The notes: a model not told the origin generated them from the sequence alone. A DNA stretch of 64,000 nucleotides from Pseudomonas sp. B21-048 (GCF_024748615.1 NZ_CP087168.1:4340001-4404000); one strand, 5' to 3'; shown: positions 28,304 to 39,073, numbered from the stretch's first letter. Numbers and translations are program-made.

Positions 28304-29185
28304 TTACCACTTCATCTCGCCCTTGGCGACTTTGGCGCTCAGCTCCAGCGAGCTTTCTTCGCCCAGGGTCGGGTAGCGTTTTTTCATTGCGCCGATCAGT
28401 TCGGCAGCGTCTTTCGCCTTGGCGGTTTCTTCGTCGAAAGCCTTGATGTAACCGGCAGTGAACTGCACCGCCGCCAGAGAGCGAGCGCTCTCACCAAGGT
28501 AGTGACCCGGTACGATGGTTTTCGGCTTCAGCGCTTCGATCGCCTGCAACGTCGTCAGCCAATCGGCATGGGATTGCGGGGTCTGGGTATCGGCCATCCA
28601 CACGTGAATGTTTTCCGCGACCACCACGCCACCGACCACAGCCTTGATCGACGGGATCCACACAAAGCTGCGATCCGGCTGCTTGCTGTCCAGGCCGATC
28701 ACCTGCAATTTCTGCCCTTCCAGCATCAGGCTGTCGCCCTTGAGCACCTGCGGCACGATGGTTTTGCCCGGTACGTCGGCGCCCATTTTCGGGCCCCAGA
28801 ACGCCAGCTTGCCGTCGACGGTTTTTTTGATGTGATCAACCGTCGGTTGCGAGGCCAGCACTTTGGCTTTCGGGAACGCTTTGGTCACGGTGTCGAGGCC
28901 GAAGTAGTAATCCGGGTCACCGTGGCTGATGTAGATGGTGGTCAGTTGCTTGCCGCTGGCGCGGATTTTTTCCACCACCTGTTCGGCCTGGGCTTTGCCG
29001 AATTGCGCGTCCACCAGAATCGCTTCTTTCTCGCCGGTGACCAGCACCGAGGTCACCGGGAAGATCGCGTTGGTGCCAGGGTTGTAAACGTCCAGCGTCA
29101 GGGTGGACGCCGCAGCGGCATGGGCCGCGAAGCCGAGCGTGGCGGTTGCCAGAAGAATGCGTTTGATTGAAGTGAAGCCGATCAT
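28304..29185 (-). CDS. Secreted metallo-beta-lactamase-fold protein with altered metal motif
   Basis: A 293-residue exported protein. A signal peptide (about residues 1-26, ending AAHAAAAS) precedes an MBL-fold domain. The usual HxHxDH zinc motif reads H88-G-D90-P-D92-Y93 (SHGDPDYYFG), so two histidines are replaced. Later elements are retained in part (VVGGVVVAENIHVWM; IVPGHYLG). It may bind metal differently or act on another substrate; beta-lactamase activity should not be assumed. The start was chosen after GGAGCAACAG. A LysR gene is divergent upstream. Function unknown. Confidence 0.78.
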   Translation of the reverse strand: MIGFTSIKRILLATATLGFAAHAAAASTLTLDVYNPGTNAIFPVTSVLVTGEKEAILVDAQFGKAQAEQVVEKIRASGKQLTTIYISHGDPDYYFGLDTVTKAFPKAKVLASQPTVDHIKKTVDGKLAFWGPKMGADVPGKTIVPQVLKGDSLMLEGQKLQVIGLDSKQPDRSFVWIPSIKAVVGGVVVAENIHVWMADTQTPQSHADWLTTLQAIEALKPKTIVPGHYLGESARSLAAVQFTAGYIKAFDEETAKAKDAAELIGAMKKRYPTLGEESSLELSAKVAKGEMKW

Positions 29186-29299
29186 CTGTTGCTCCGTTGT
29201 CCGAATGCCATGCTTGGCGATGGAACAGAGCTTAGTTGCCTGGTTCGATACAAAAAATGCGATGCTTGAACATAGTTTGTTTCTGAAAGCGGGCAAATC

Positions 29300-30205
29300 A
29301 TGGATCGTCTACAAGCAATGCGGGTGTTCGTCACGGTGGTGGACCTGGGCAGCCAATCGGCCGCCGCCGATCACCTGGACCTGTCACGGCCGGTGGTTTC
29401 ACGCTATCTGGCGGAGCTGGAGGATTGGGTCGGCGCGCGCCTGATGCACCGCACCACGCGCAAATTGAGCCTGACCGCCGCCGGGACGGAAATTTTGCCT
29501 CGCTGTCGGCAGATGCTCGATTTGTCCACCGACATGCAGGCCGCCGTCAGCGAACCGGACGACGCACCGCGAGGCCTGCTGCGGATCAGCGTCAGCACCT
29601 CGTTCGGTCAGGCGCAACTGGCGGATGCCATGGCGGCTTACGTAAAGCGTTACCCCGGCGTCAGCATCGATATGCAAATGCTCGACCGCACGGTGAACCT
29701 GGTGGATGAACGCATCGACCTGGCCATCCGCACCAGCAACGACCTGGACCCGAACCTGATCGCCCGGCGCCTGACGGTCTGCCGCTCGGTGATCTGCGCC
29801 TCCCCCGCTTACTTGCGCGAGCACCCCACGCCGCAACGGGTCGAGGACCTGAGCCTGCATAACTGCCTGACCCACTCCTACTTCGGCAAGAGCCTCTGGC
29901 ATTTCGAACAGGACGGCGAGCAAGTCTCGGTGCCGGTGCAAGGCAACATCAGCGCCAACGAAGCCAGCACGCTGTTGCGCGCGACGATGGCCGGGGCCGG
30001 CGTGGCGATGCTGCCGAGCTATCAGGCGGGTGTGCATATCCACAGCGGCGAATTGATCCGCTTGCTGCCCCACGCCGAGCCCCGGCAGATGAACATCTAC
30101 GCGGTGTATGCCTCACGCAAGCACATGCCGACGGCGTTGCGCAGCCTGCTGGATTTTCTGGTGTTGAGGTTTCCGGAAGAGCCGGCGTGGGATGTGGGTC
30201 TTTAA
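29300..30205 (+). CDS. LysR-family regulator divergent from MBL-fold gene
   Basis: A 301-residue LysR-type regulator of the DmlR-like group. The winged helix is at about residues 1-60 (MRVFVTVVDLGSQSAAADHLDLSRPVVSRYLAELEDWVG) and the effector domain at about 88-295 (GLLRISVSTSFGQ). It shares a 114-base divergent promoter region with the MBL-fold gene, which is its most likely target. Ligand unknown. Confidence 0.85.
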   Translation: MDRLQAMRVFVTVVDLGSQSAAADHLDLSRPVVSRYLAELEDWVGARLMHRTTRKLSLTAAGTEILPRCRQMLDLSTDMQAAVSEPDDAPRGLLRISVSTSFGQAQLADAMAAYVKRYPGVSIDMQMLDRTVNLVDERIDLAIRTSNDLDPNLIARRLTVCRSVICASPAYLREHPTPQRVEDLSLHNCLTHSYFGKSLWHFEQDGEQVSVPVQGNISANEASTLLRATMAGAGVAMLPSYQAGVHIHSGELIRLLPHAEPRQMNIYAVYASRKHMPTALRSLLDFLVLRFPEEPAWDVGL

Positions 30206-30305
30206 AAATCAAAAGATCGCAGCCTTCGCCAGCTCCTACACAACTCACCCGCGCTGACCTATGCTCAAAACAGTACCGAAAGGTATTCGTTCAGAGGTCA
30301 ACGCC

Positions 30306-30482
30306 ATGAACATAAAAACAAGAAGATACCTCGCCATTTTCATCACTTGCACGGCGACACTGGCGCTGTATGGCGCGGCCGCCTGGCGTGTCGAACAGTT
30401 GCGAAAAGTGCCCCATGACCATGCGAGCTGCTACTTCGAGCGCTGCATTCCCCATAACGCGACCCTCAACGCCCTCCGGTAA
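30306..30482 (+). CDS. Small single-pass membrane protein (58 aa)
   Basis: A 58-residue protein: short basic N-terminus (MNIKTRRYLA), one hydrophobic helix (about residues 8-27), then a polar tail with CYFERC that could form a disulfide in the periplasm. The ATG was chosen because GAGGT precedes it by about 8 bases. No family recognised and no clear operon partner. Confidence 0.5.
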   Translation: MNIKTRRYLAIFITCTATLALYGAAAWRVEQLRKVPHDHASCYFERCIPHNATLNALR

Positions 30483-30490
30483 CGATCACA

Positions 30491-30540
30491 CCTGTGGCGA
30501 GGGAGCTTGCTCCCGTTGGACCGGGCTCCCTCGCCACAGG
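30491..30540. repeat. REP-like palindrome (S3)
   Basis: CCTGTGGCGAGGGAGC pairs with GGCTCCCTCGCCACAGG around an 18-base centre. It lies between convergent genes and may also act as a terminator. Confidence 0.75.
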
Positions 30541-30542
30541 GT

Positions 30543-31439
30543 TCAGGCCTCTCTGTCCTGATCGGCCTTCAAGCGGTCGCGAAAAGCCTTGGGAGATATC
30601 CCCACGCGACGCCTGAACAGGCGCGTGAAGTTGGTCGGATCGGAAAAACCCAACACGTCGGACATTTCATAAATGGTCATGCTGGTGTAGGTCAGCAAGC
30701 GCTTGGCCTCCAGCAATTGACGCTCATGCATGATCTGCAACGCCGGTTGCCCCGCCAGCTCACGGCACGTGCCGTTGAGGTGGGACACGGAAATTCCCAG
30801 CCGATGAGCCAGGTCCTCGACCTTGACGTGCTGGCGATAGGTCTCCTCCACCAGCTGAATAAAACCGTTGAGGTATTCGCGAGCCCGCTGCGGACGCTGA
30901 CTGGTGGTTTGGCGCTGAATCACCTGACGGCTGACCCACACCATGATCACGTTGACCAGCGAATGCATAAGCATTTCCCGCGCCGGTTGATGGCCGGTGT
31001 ACTCGCTTTGCAGCGCTGAAAACAGGCTGTTGAGGTACTCGCTGTCCTTTCCAGCCGGGTAGCTTTCGGCCTGTGCCAGAGCGCTTACCGAATGGCCCAG
31101 TTGCGCCTGAAGATGAGCGATCAGCGGCGCGGCCAGCGTAACGACGAAACCCTCGACGTCCTCGGAAAACCGATAACCATGCACCGATAACGGCGGCAGA
31201 ATCAGGATGGCCGGCTCGGTCAATTGTGAGCGTTTGCCTTCGATTTCAAGCTCTGCCTGACCTTTGAAAACGAAGAGTAACTGACACAAATCGGCGTGGC
31301 GGTGGGGTTTGATTTCCCATTGATGTTCGCGGCTGCGTTTGGAAATGGTTTCACAGTGCAACAAGTCAGGGGTCGGCCAGTCCAGGCTTTCACCGTAGAG
31401 TTTGAACACCGGAATCAATGGCAGGTCAGGCTTGTTCAT
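30543..31439 (-). CDS. pobR: AraC-family activator of 4-hydroxybenzoate catabolism, PobR-type
   Basis: A 298-residue AraC-family regulator. The N-terminal cupin sensor (about residues 20-150) has KPHRHADLCQLLFVFKGQAELEIEG. The two C-terminal helix-turn-helices (about 195-290) have VEDLAHRLGISVSHLNGTCRELAG and MSDVLGFSDPTNFTRLFRRRVG. It is divergent from pobA, as for the AraC-type PobR/PobC of pseudomonads that activates pobA on 4-hydroxybenzoate. The start MNKPDLPLIP is preferred over longer frames. Confidence 0.83.
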   Translation of the reverse strand: MNKPDLPLIPVFKLYGESLDWPTPDLLHCETISKRSREHQWEIKPHRHADLCQLLFVFKGQAELEIEGKRSQLTEPAILILPPLSVHGYRFSEDVEGFVVTLAAPLIAHLQAQLGHSVSALAQAESYPAGKDSEYLNSLFSALQSEYTGHQPAREMLMHSLVNVIMVWVSRQVIQRQTTSQRPQRAREYLNGFIQLVEETYRQHVKVEDLAHRLGISVSHLNGTCRELAGQPALQIMHERQLLEAKRLLTYTSMTIYEMSDVLGFSDPTNFTRLFRRRVGISPKAFRDRLKADQDREA

Positions 31440-31465
31440 CACTTCAATCCAGGCCTCGAGGGTAA

Positions 31466-32812
<1,347 letters not shown>

Positions 32813-32888
32813 CCTGCTATCGACTTACACTGCGAGCATTCCGGCTCGCCTTGCCACTGCGGGTCTATCACTGTCCGCAGGTTTACCC

Positions 32889-34406
32889 GTGACCAATCTG
32901 AATCAGCCTGAAACGCCAAAACCGGCCATTCGCAGCGTACTGATTGCCCTGATGCTGGCGATCTTTCTGGGTGCGCTGGACCAGACCATCGTCGCCGTGT
33001 CGATGCCGGCCATTTCCGCGCAATTCAAGGACGTCAGCCTGCTGGCCTGGGTGATTTCCGGGTACATGGTGGCGATGACCGTGGCGGTGCCGATCTACGG
33101 CAAACTCGGCGATCTGTATGGCCGCCGCAAGCTGATGCTGTTCGGCATGGGGGTGTTCACCCTCGCGTCATTATTCTGCGGCATGGCGCAAAGCATGGAG
33201 CAACTGGTGCTGGCGCGGATCCTTCAGGGCATCGGCGCCGGCGGGATGATTTCGGTGAGCCAGGCGATTATCGGCGACATCGTTCCACCCCGCGAGCGCG
33301 GTCGCTATCAGGGTTACTTCAGCAGCATGTACGCGGTGGCCAGTGTGGCCGGCCCGGTTCTCGGTGGCTACATGACCGAATACCTGTCCTGGCGCTGGGT
33401 GTTTCTGATCAACCTGCCATTGGGCCTGGGCGCCTGGCTGGTGGCCCATCGCACACTGGTGGGGCTGCCGGTGCCACAGCGCAAGCCGATCATCGACTAC
33501 TTCGGCACCTTGTTGATGATCATCGGCCTGACGGCGTTACTGCTGGGCATTACTCAGGTTGGCCAGGGCTATTCGTGGCGCAGCACCCAAGTGTCGGGTT
33601 TGCTCGGTTGTGCGGTGATGGTGCTGGCCGTGTTCGTCTGGCATGAACGGCGGGCGCGGGAACCGTTGCTGCCGATGCACTTGTTCGCCAACCGTAATGC
33701 GATTCTTTGCTGGTGCACGATTTTCTTCACCAGTTTCCAGGCGATTTCCTTGATCGTGCTGATGCCGCTGCGTTTCCAGAGCGTCACCGGCGCCGGGGCC
33801 GACAGCGCTGCGCTGCATCTGTTGCCGCTGGCCATGGGTTTGCCGATAGGCGCGTACTTTGCTGGACGCCAGACCTCGGTGACCGGTCGTTACAAACCGA
33901 TGATCCTGACCGGCGCCCTGCTCATGCCGTTCTCGATTCTCGGCATGGCGTTCAGTGCGCCTCAGGCGTTTGTGCTGAGCAGCCTGTTCATGTTGCTCAG
34001 CGGCATCGCCAGCGGCATGCAGTTCCCGACTTCGTTGGTGGGTACGCAAAACTCGGTGGAGCAACGGGACATCGGCGTCGCCACCAGCACCACCAACTTG
34101 TTCCGTTCCTTGGGTGGCGCAGTGGGTGTGGCATTGATGTCGGCGCTGCTGCTGGCGTTGTTACAGGAATCGAGTTTCGCGCACCTGGCCGGCTCGTCGT
34201 TGATTGCCGAGGGGCGTTCGGGGAATGTCTTGCTCGACGGTTTGAACGCCGCGCCGGGTGATGCGCAAAACGCCTTGCGCGCTGAGCTGCTGCTGACTTT
34301 CCGGCATTTGCTGATGGTCAGTGCAGCGGTGTCGCTGCTGGGGCTGGCGGCGGCGATTGCCATGCCGAACAGGGTGTTGCGGGGACGGGAGGACACGGTT
34401 CGGTAG
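32889..34406 (+). CDS. DHA2-family (14-TM) MFS transporter
   Basis: A 505-residue EmrB/QacA-type drug:H+ antiporter. TM1 motif is LGALDQTIVAVSMPAI, the loop 2-3 motif is GKLGDLYGRRKLMLFG, and the TM5 motif C region is VAGPVLGGYMTEYLSWRWVFLINLPLG. Fourteen helices can be counted. The start is taken as GTG preceded by AGG at about 8 bases; longer in-frame starts would overlap pobA. It follows pobA by 76 bases and might export an aromatic compound or an unrelated toxicant. It is not a PcaK-type importer. Confidence 0.8.
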   Translation: MTNLNQPETPKPAIRSVLIALMLAIFLGALDQTIVAVSMPAISAQFKDVSLLAWVISGYMVAMTVAVPIYGKLGDLYGRRKLMLFGMGVFTLASLFCGMAQSMEQLVLARILQGIGAGGMISVSQAIIGDIVPPRERGRYQGYFSSMYAVASVAGPVLGGYMTEYLSWRWVFLINLPLGLGAWLVAHRTLVGLPVPQRKPIIDYFGTLLMIIGLTALLLGITQVGQGYSWRSTQVSGLLGCAVMVLAVFVWHERRAREPLLPMHLFANRNAILCWCTIFFTSFQAISLIVLMPLRFQSVTGAGADSAALHLLPLAMGLPIGAYFAGRQTSVTGRYKPMILTGALLMPFSILGMAFSAPQAFVLSSLFMLLSGIASGMQFPTSLVGTQNSVEQRDIGVATSTTNLFRSLGGAVGVALMSALLLALLQESSFAHLAGSSLIAEGRSGNVLLDGLNAAPGDAQNALRAELLLTFRHLLMVSAAVSLLGLAAAIAMPNRVLRGREDTVR

Positions 34407-34432
34407 TAATACCGAGAAGCGGCCTTCCGACC

Positions 34433-34537
34433 GATCGTTCCCACGCTCTGCGTGGGAATGCAGCCCGGGACGCTCTGCGTCCCATTGGAACGCGGAGCGT
34501 CCCTTGAGGCATTCCCACGCAGAGCTTGGGAACGATC
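34433..34537. repeat. Composite palindromic repeat, GATCGTTCCCACGC family (copy 3)
   Basis: Outer arms GATCGTTCCCACGC and GAGCTTGGGAACGATC (one mismatch in the right arm) enclose GGACGCTCTGCGTCCC and GAACGCGGAGCGTCCC. It lies between convergent genes. Confidence 0.85.
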
Positions 34538-34549
34538 AACAGGCCCCTA

Positions 34550-35413
34550 TTAAGGCCGGGCGCGCAGTTGTTGCTGCAGATTCTGAATCTGTGCCTGCAG
34601 GGTGTTGATGTTGCGGGTGACCTGGCCGCGGAAGGCGTCGAACTCGGCGGTGTTGGAGCCACTTGGTGCAGCGGCCGGGCGGTTGTCCTGTTGGCTTTTG
34701 AGCACGATCATGTCTTGCTCCAGGCGATCGATGGCGGCGCTCGGGTTGCCTTGTTTCTTCAGCGCGACGATGTCAGCGCCCAGGCTTTTGAGTTGGGCGT
34801 CGAATTTGCTGGTATCGTCCGGCGCGCTCTTCAACGCGGCCAGTTCGCTGCTCAAGGCTTTAACCTGGGCTTGCAACTGAGCATTGGCGGTTTGTTGTTC
34901 GGTGGCTTGCGCGGTCATTTGCGCCAGGCGTTTGTCCAGCTCGGAGGTCTGGCCGAGTACGCCTTGCTGCTGTTTGCTCTGGTCCTGAAGCTTGCTTTCC
35001 AGCTGTTTGCTCTGGTCCTGGAGTTTGCCTTCCAGTTGTTTGATTTGCAGCTTCAACGCTTCACTGCCAGTGTTGACGTTGGACTGGCTGGCTACAACCT
35101 TGCCGGAAATGTCCTGCAAGCGCCCCGCCGCTTCCTCACTGATGCGCGCGAAACTTTCCTGGGTCGCCACCAGTTGCTGTTCCATCAGCGAAATCTGCTG
35201 AAAACTCCACCAGGCAAGACCGGCAAAGGCAAAGAACAACGCGCCGACCAATGCCCACAGCGGGCCAGTGCTCGGGCCTTTGACCTTGACCACCGGTAGG
35301 GTGCGCGAATGCACGGAAGTGCGAGTGGTGGTCGGAAAATCATCGTCATCGAGGCTGTCGGCGCGCAGGCTCGGGACATCGAAGTCGTCGTTGGCATCGT
35401 TACGCATGGGCAT
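34550..35413 (-). CDS. Single-pass membrane protein with long periplasmic coiled coil
   Basis: A 287-residue protein. An acidic cytoplasmic N-terminus (about residues 1-52; NDANDDFDVPSLRADSLDDDD) is followed by one TM helix (about 54-72, WALVGALFFAFAGLAWW). The rest is an almost uninterrupted Gln/Ala/Leu/Lys-rich coiled coil (about 75-280) with a local repeat KLQDQSKQLESKLQDQSKQ. The architecture suggests a structural or tethering role at the envelope. No family recognised. The start after AAAGGTTGACCC is preferred. It precedes a terminal REP copy and follows the epimerase gene on the same strand. Confidence 0.75.
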   Translation of the reverse strand: MPMRNDANDDFDVPSLRADSLDDDDFPTTTRTSVHSRTLPVVKVKGPSTGPLWALVGALFFAFAGLAWWSFQQISLMEQQLVATQESFARISEEAAGRLQDISGKVVASQSNVNTGSEALKLQIKQLEGKLQDQSKQLESKLQDQSKQQQGVLGQTSELDKRLAQMTAQATEQQTANAQLQAQVKALSSELAALKSAPDDTSKFDAQLKSLGADIVALKKQGNPSAAIDRLEQDMIVLKSQQDNRPAAAPSGSNTAEFDAFRGQVTRNINTLQAQIQNLQQQLRARP

Positions 35414-35529
35414 TAGGGTCAACCTTTGTGGAACGCGGTGATGGCTTGATGCGGCGAAGTATAACCCCCGCTGCCGCACCGGTTGACCCTGAACCCCAAA
35501 CTCGGTTCAGTCAGGGTCGCCCTTGTGTG

Positions 35530-36522
35530 TCAGCGAATGTCCTGAGCCTTCCACCAGCCGCAGAATTCATCGAGGGCGGTCCAGAGGCTGACTTTCGGAT
35601 CGTAGTCCAGATAACGCCGCGCGCGACTGATGTCCAGGGTGAAGTTTTTGTTCATGACTTGCATACCCAGCCGCGACAGGGTCGGCTCGGGACGACCTGG
35701 CCACAGCTTGCACACGCACTCGTTGAGTGCGGCAAGGCTGTAGGCCAAACCGTAGGAACGGTAGCGGGTAACCTGTGGGACATCCATTTGGCGCATCACG
35801 TAATTGACCACATCCCACAACGGAACCGGCGCGCCGTTGCTGATGTTGTAGGCCTTGCCCAAGGCCGATCCACTGGCGAGCAAGCTGCTGAGTAACGCTT
35901 CATTGAGGTTTTGCACGCTGGTGAAATCGACCTTGTTCAGACCATTGCCGATAATCGCCAACCGCCCTTTGCGCTGCATCTTCAGCAGTCTGGGGAAAAT
36001 GCTCATGTCGCCGGCGCCCGTCACGAAACGCGGGCGCAGGGCCAGGGTTTCGAGGCCGAACTCCTGCGCACCGAAGACTTTTTGCTCGGCCAGGTATTTG
36101 GTCGCGGCGTAGGGATGTTTGAAGCGCTTGGGCACCTGCTCTTCGGTCAACCCCAGATGATCGCGGCCATCGAAGTAAATCGAAGGCGACGACAAATGCA
36201 CCAGGCGCCGAACCCGCTGTTTCAGGCAGGCCTCGACCACGTTCTCGGTGACTTCGACGTTGCCTTGATGAAAGTCCTGATACCGTCCCCACAAACCCAC
36301 CGCACCGGCGCAATGCACCACGGCTTCGACCTCTGAACACAGGTCGCGCGCCAGTTGCGGGTCGCTCAAGTCGCCCTGAATGAACTCGGCGCCACGGCGC
36401 ACAAGATGCTCGACGCTCTCGGCCCGGCGACCGTTGACCCGCACGTCCAGGCCCTGCTCCAAGGCAAAACGCGCAAAGCGTCCGCCAATGAAGCCGCTTG
36501 CGCCGGTGACCAGAATCTTCAT
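35530..36522 (-). CDS. NAD(P)-dependent epimerase/3-beta-hydroxysteroid dehydrogenase-like protein
   Basis: A 330-residue extended short-chain dehydrogenase. The cofactor motif is MKILVTGASGFIGGRFARF (TGxxGxxG), LSSPSIYF holds the catalytic Ser, and the YxxxK pair is HPYAATKYLAEQ. Members act on nucleotide sugars, sterol-like alcohols or beta-hydroxy lipids; the substrate here is unknown. The start follows AAGGAATACTTC. It is on the same strand as the coiled-coil membrane protein, 116 bases apart, perhaps co-transcribed. Confidence 0.8.
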   Translation of the reverse strand: MKILVTGASGFIGGRFARFALEQGLDVRVNGRRAESVEHLVRRGAEFIQGDLSDPQLARDLCSEVEAVVHCAGAVGLWGRYQDFHQGNVEVTENVVEACLKQRVRRLVHLSSPSIYFDGRDHLGLTEEQVPKRFKHPYAATKYLAEQKVFGAQEFGLETLALRPRFVTGAGDMSIFPRLLKMQRKGRLAIIGNGLNKVDFTSVQNLNEALLSSLLASGSALGKAYNISNGAPVPLWDVVNYVMRQMDVPQVTRYRSYGLAYSLAALNECVCKLWPGRPEPTLSRLGMQVMNKNFTLDISRARRYLDYDPKVSLWTALDEFCGWWKAQDIR

Positions 36523-36540
36523 GAAGTATTCCTTCGGATA

Positions 36541-36618
36541 CAGCTGCAAGCGTCAAGCTTCAAGCTGCAAGTTAAAAATGATGCGCAGGCTCTTCACTTG
36601 CAGCTTGCAGCTAGACGC
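36541..36618. repeat. CTTGCAGCT-type inverted repeat cluster
   Basis: CAGCTGCAAGCGTC and CAAGCTGCAAG on the left face CTTGCAGCTTGCAGCTAGACGCTT on the right: an imperfect inverted repeat filling the gap between the argP-like and epimerase genes up to the argP-like stop codon. Confidence 0.7.
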
Positions 36619-37518
36619 TTAAAGCTGCCCGAAGGGCACGAGACATTGCTTCGAGGAGCGCACCAATTGATCGGTGAGTAACCCCAACAGCTGACCGCCA
36701 TTGCGCCAATGATGCCAGTACAGCGGCACATCGATCGGCTTATCTGGCAAAAGCTCCTGCAATTGGCCGCGCTCAAGTTGCTCGCGCACCTGCAATTCAG
36801 GCACCAGGCCCCAGCCAAGCCCTGCTTCGGTGAGACGAAGAAACCCTTCGGACGATGGGCATAAATGGTGTTCGAAACCGCCGTCCACACCGAGGGACGC
36901 GAGGTAGCGATGCTGTAGGAAATCGTCCGGGCCAAACACCAGGGCCGGGGTTTTGGCTAACTGTTCGGCGCGCACACCTTCGGGAAAATGCCGGGCAATG
37001 AACGCCGGGCTCGCCATCGCACGGTAGCGCATCGCCCCCAACAGAACGCTGCGCGCACCGGCCACCGGCCGCTCACTGGCGCAGACACACCCTGCCACTT
37101 CGCCTGCGCGCATGCGTTTAAGGCCGACGGTCTGGTCTTCCACCACCAAGTCGAGCAACAGATGTTGTTCCGCGCAAAAATCCCCCACCGCCCCAGCCCA
37201 CCAGGTTGCCAGGCTGTCCGCGTTTAGTGCGATACGCAGGCGTTCCGGCAGCCCTTCTTCATCCAGCGCCGGGACCAATGTCTGTAGATCGCGCTCAAGC
37301 AATCGCACCTGCTGCACATGGTTGAGCAATCGCCGGCCAATCTCCGTCGGCGCCGGGGGTGTGATGCGCACCAGAACCGGTTGGCCAACCCGTGCTTCCA
37401 GCAGTTTGATCCGCTGGGAGATGGCCGATTGGGACAAACCCAATACCTGCGCGGCGCGTTCGAACCCCGCCTGTTCGATGACGGCGGCGAGCGCGGACAG
37501 TAATTTATAGTCGAACAT
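36619..37518 (-). CDS. argP: LysR-family regulator ArgP (LysG/IciA)
   Basis: A 299-residue LysR regulator of the ArgP type: MFDYKLLSALAAVIEQAGFERAAQVLGLSQSAISQRIKLLEARVG is the winged helix. In characterised systems ArgP senses lysine/arginine and activates the exporter ArgO/LysE. It is divergent from exactly such an exporter here, across 162 bases. The start follows AGGAAAACTG. It matches the older IciA annotation of P. aeruginosa PA4363. Confidence 0.9.
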   Translation of the reverse strand: MFDYKLLSALAAVIEQAGFERAAQVLGLSQSAISQRIKLLEARVGQPVLVRITPPAPTEIGRRLLNHVQQVRLLERDLQTLVPALDEEGLPERLRIALNADSLATWWAGAVGDFCAEQHLLLDLVVEDQTVGLKRMRAGEVAGCVCASERPVAGARSVLLGAMRYRAMASPAFIARHFPEGVRAEQLAKTPALVFGPDDFLQHRYLASLGVDGGFEHHLCPSSEGFLRLTEAGLGWGLVPELQVREQLERGQLQELLPDKPIDVPLYWHHWRNGGQLLGLLTDQLVRSSKQCLVPFGQL

Positions 37519-37680
37519 CAGTTTTCCTAATGGGCGATCAGTACTATTTGTTTTTCTTATACAGCTTTCAACCGGAGAATGGCCAGCAAGTACTTTTGAA
37601 CAAGGATCGTCGATGCGGGTGGCGAAACTTCACTGACCATCCAGCGACGAATCTGGCGGCCGACGCGGAGTAAAAACCTT

Positions 37681-38283
37681 ATGTGGCAAAGTTATGTGAA
37701 CGGCCTGTTAGTGGCCGCGGGGCTGATCATGGCAATCGGCACCCAGAATGCGTTTGTGTTGGCCCAGAGCCTGCGGCGTGAACATCATCTGCCGGTGGCC
37801 GCACTCTGCGTCACCTGCGATGCGTTGCTGGTGGCCGCCGGGGTATTCGGCCTGGCGACGGTGCTGGCGCAAAACCCGACCCTGCTGGCTATCGCCCGTT
37901 GGGGTGGCGCGGCATTTTTGCTGTGGTATGGCAGCCTGGCGTTGTGTCGGGCCTGCTCGAAGCAAAGCCTGCAACAGGGTGAAAACCAGACGGTGCGATC
38001 ACTGCGGGCGGTGCTGCTCAGTGCATTGGCGGTAACGCTGCTCAACCCGCACGTTTATCTGGACACCGTGTTGCTGATCGGTTCTCTCGGCGCACAACAA
38101 ACCGAACCCGGTGCTTATGTAGTGGGCGCGGCCAGTGCGTCACTGCTGTGGTTTTTCACGTTGGCGCTAGGCGCTGCATGGCTGGCGCCGTGGCTGGCAC
38201 GGCCGAGTACCTGGCGAATCCTGGACCTGTTGGTCGCCGTCATGATGTTCACCGTAGCGTTCCAGTTAATCATCGCTTCATGA
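37681..38283 (+). CDS. argO: LysE/ArgO-family basic amino acid exporter
   Basis: A 200-residue inner-membrane exporter with about five to six helices, of the LysE family. GLIMAIGTQNAFVLAQSLRREH and LSALAVTLLNPHVYLDTVLLIG are the family signatures. Exports arginine and/or lysine when intracellular levels rise, under control of the divergent ArgP-like regulator. The start follows CGGAG. Confidence 0.9.
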   Translation: MWQSYVNGLLVAAGLIMAIGTQNAFVLAQSLRREHHLPVAALCVTCDALLVAAGVFGLATVLAQNPTLLAIARWGGAAFLLWYGSLALCRACSKQSLQQGENQTVRSLRAVLLSALAVTLLNPHVYLDTVLLIGSLGAQQTEPGAYVVGAASASLLWFFTLALGAAWLAPWLARPSTWRILDLLVAVMMFTVAFQLIIAS

Positions 38284-38459
38284 TTTATTCCAAAAGGCTC
38301 TGGAACCTCTATTCCACACAGTTGTTGCGTGGTTATGCCGCACCCCCGGTGCTATGATCCGATCCCTGCGCCGCAAAGAGTACAAACTCCCCGGCGTATG
38401 TCTGGCCGCCCGTGATCGGCCTTGCGCTCACCGCAACTGACCTGATTAGGAGAATCATC

Positions 38460-39056
38460 ATGGCTTTCGAATTGCCGCCGCTGCCTTACGCACACGATGC
38501 CCTGCAGCCGCACATTTCAGAGGAAACTCTGCAATACCACCACGACAAGCACCACAACACCTATGTCGTGAACCTGAACAACCTGGTGCCAGGCACCGAG
38601 TTCGAAGGCAAGACCCTGGAAGAAATCGTCAAGACTTCCTCGGGCGGTATCTTCAACAACGCCGCTCAGGTCTGGAACCACACGTTCTACTGGAACTGCC
38701 TGGCGCCAAATGCCGGCGGTCAACCCACCGGCGCGCTGGCTGATGCCATCAACGCAGCCTTCGGTTCGTTCGACAAGTTCAAAGAAGAATTCAGCAAAAC
38801 CTCCATCGGCACCTTCGGTTCCGGTTGGGGCTGGCTGGTGAAAAAGGCTGACGGTTCCCTGGCCCTGGCCAGCACCATCGGCGCCGGCAACCCGCTGACC
38901 AGCGGCGACACCCCGCTGCTGACTTGCGACGTCTGGGAACACGCTTACTACATCGACTACCGCAACCTGCGTCCGAAGTACGTCGAAGCGTTCTGGAACC
39001 TGGTCAACTGGAAGTTCGTGGCTGAGCAGTTCGAAGGCAAAACCTTCACCGCTTAA
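38460..39056 (+). CDS. sodB: Iron superoxide dismutase
   Basis: A 198-residue Fe-SOD converting superoxide to O2 and H2O2 in the cytoplasm. Metal ligands are His27, His74, Asp157 and His161 ([23 protein letters not shown]). Gln70 (AAQVWNHTF) is in the position that distinguishes Fe- from Mn-type enzymes. AGGAG precedes the ATG. Gene order argP-lysE-sodB-bifA matches P. aeruginosa PA4363-PA4367. Confidence 0.97.
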   Translation: MAFELPPLPYAHDALQPHISEETLQYHHDKHHNTYVVNLNNLVPGTEFEGKTLEEIVKTSSGGIFNNAAQVWNHTFYWNCLAPNAGGQPTGALADAINAAFGSFDKFKEEFSKTSIGTFGSGWGWLVKKADGSLALASTIGAGNPLTSGDTPLLTCDVWEHAYYIDYRNLRPKYVEAFWNLVNWKFVAEQFEGKTFTA

Positions 39057-39073
39057 GCTTCGCGCCAGTCAAG

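Noticed and set aside
28304..29185. Annotation as a beta-lactamase or resistance gene
   Set aside because: The metal motif is altered and the family is broad; resistance cannot be supported.
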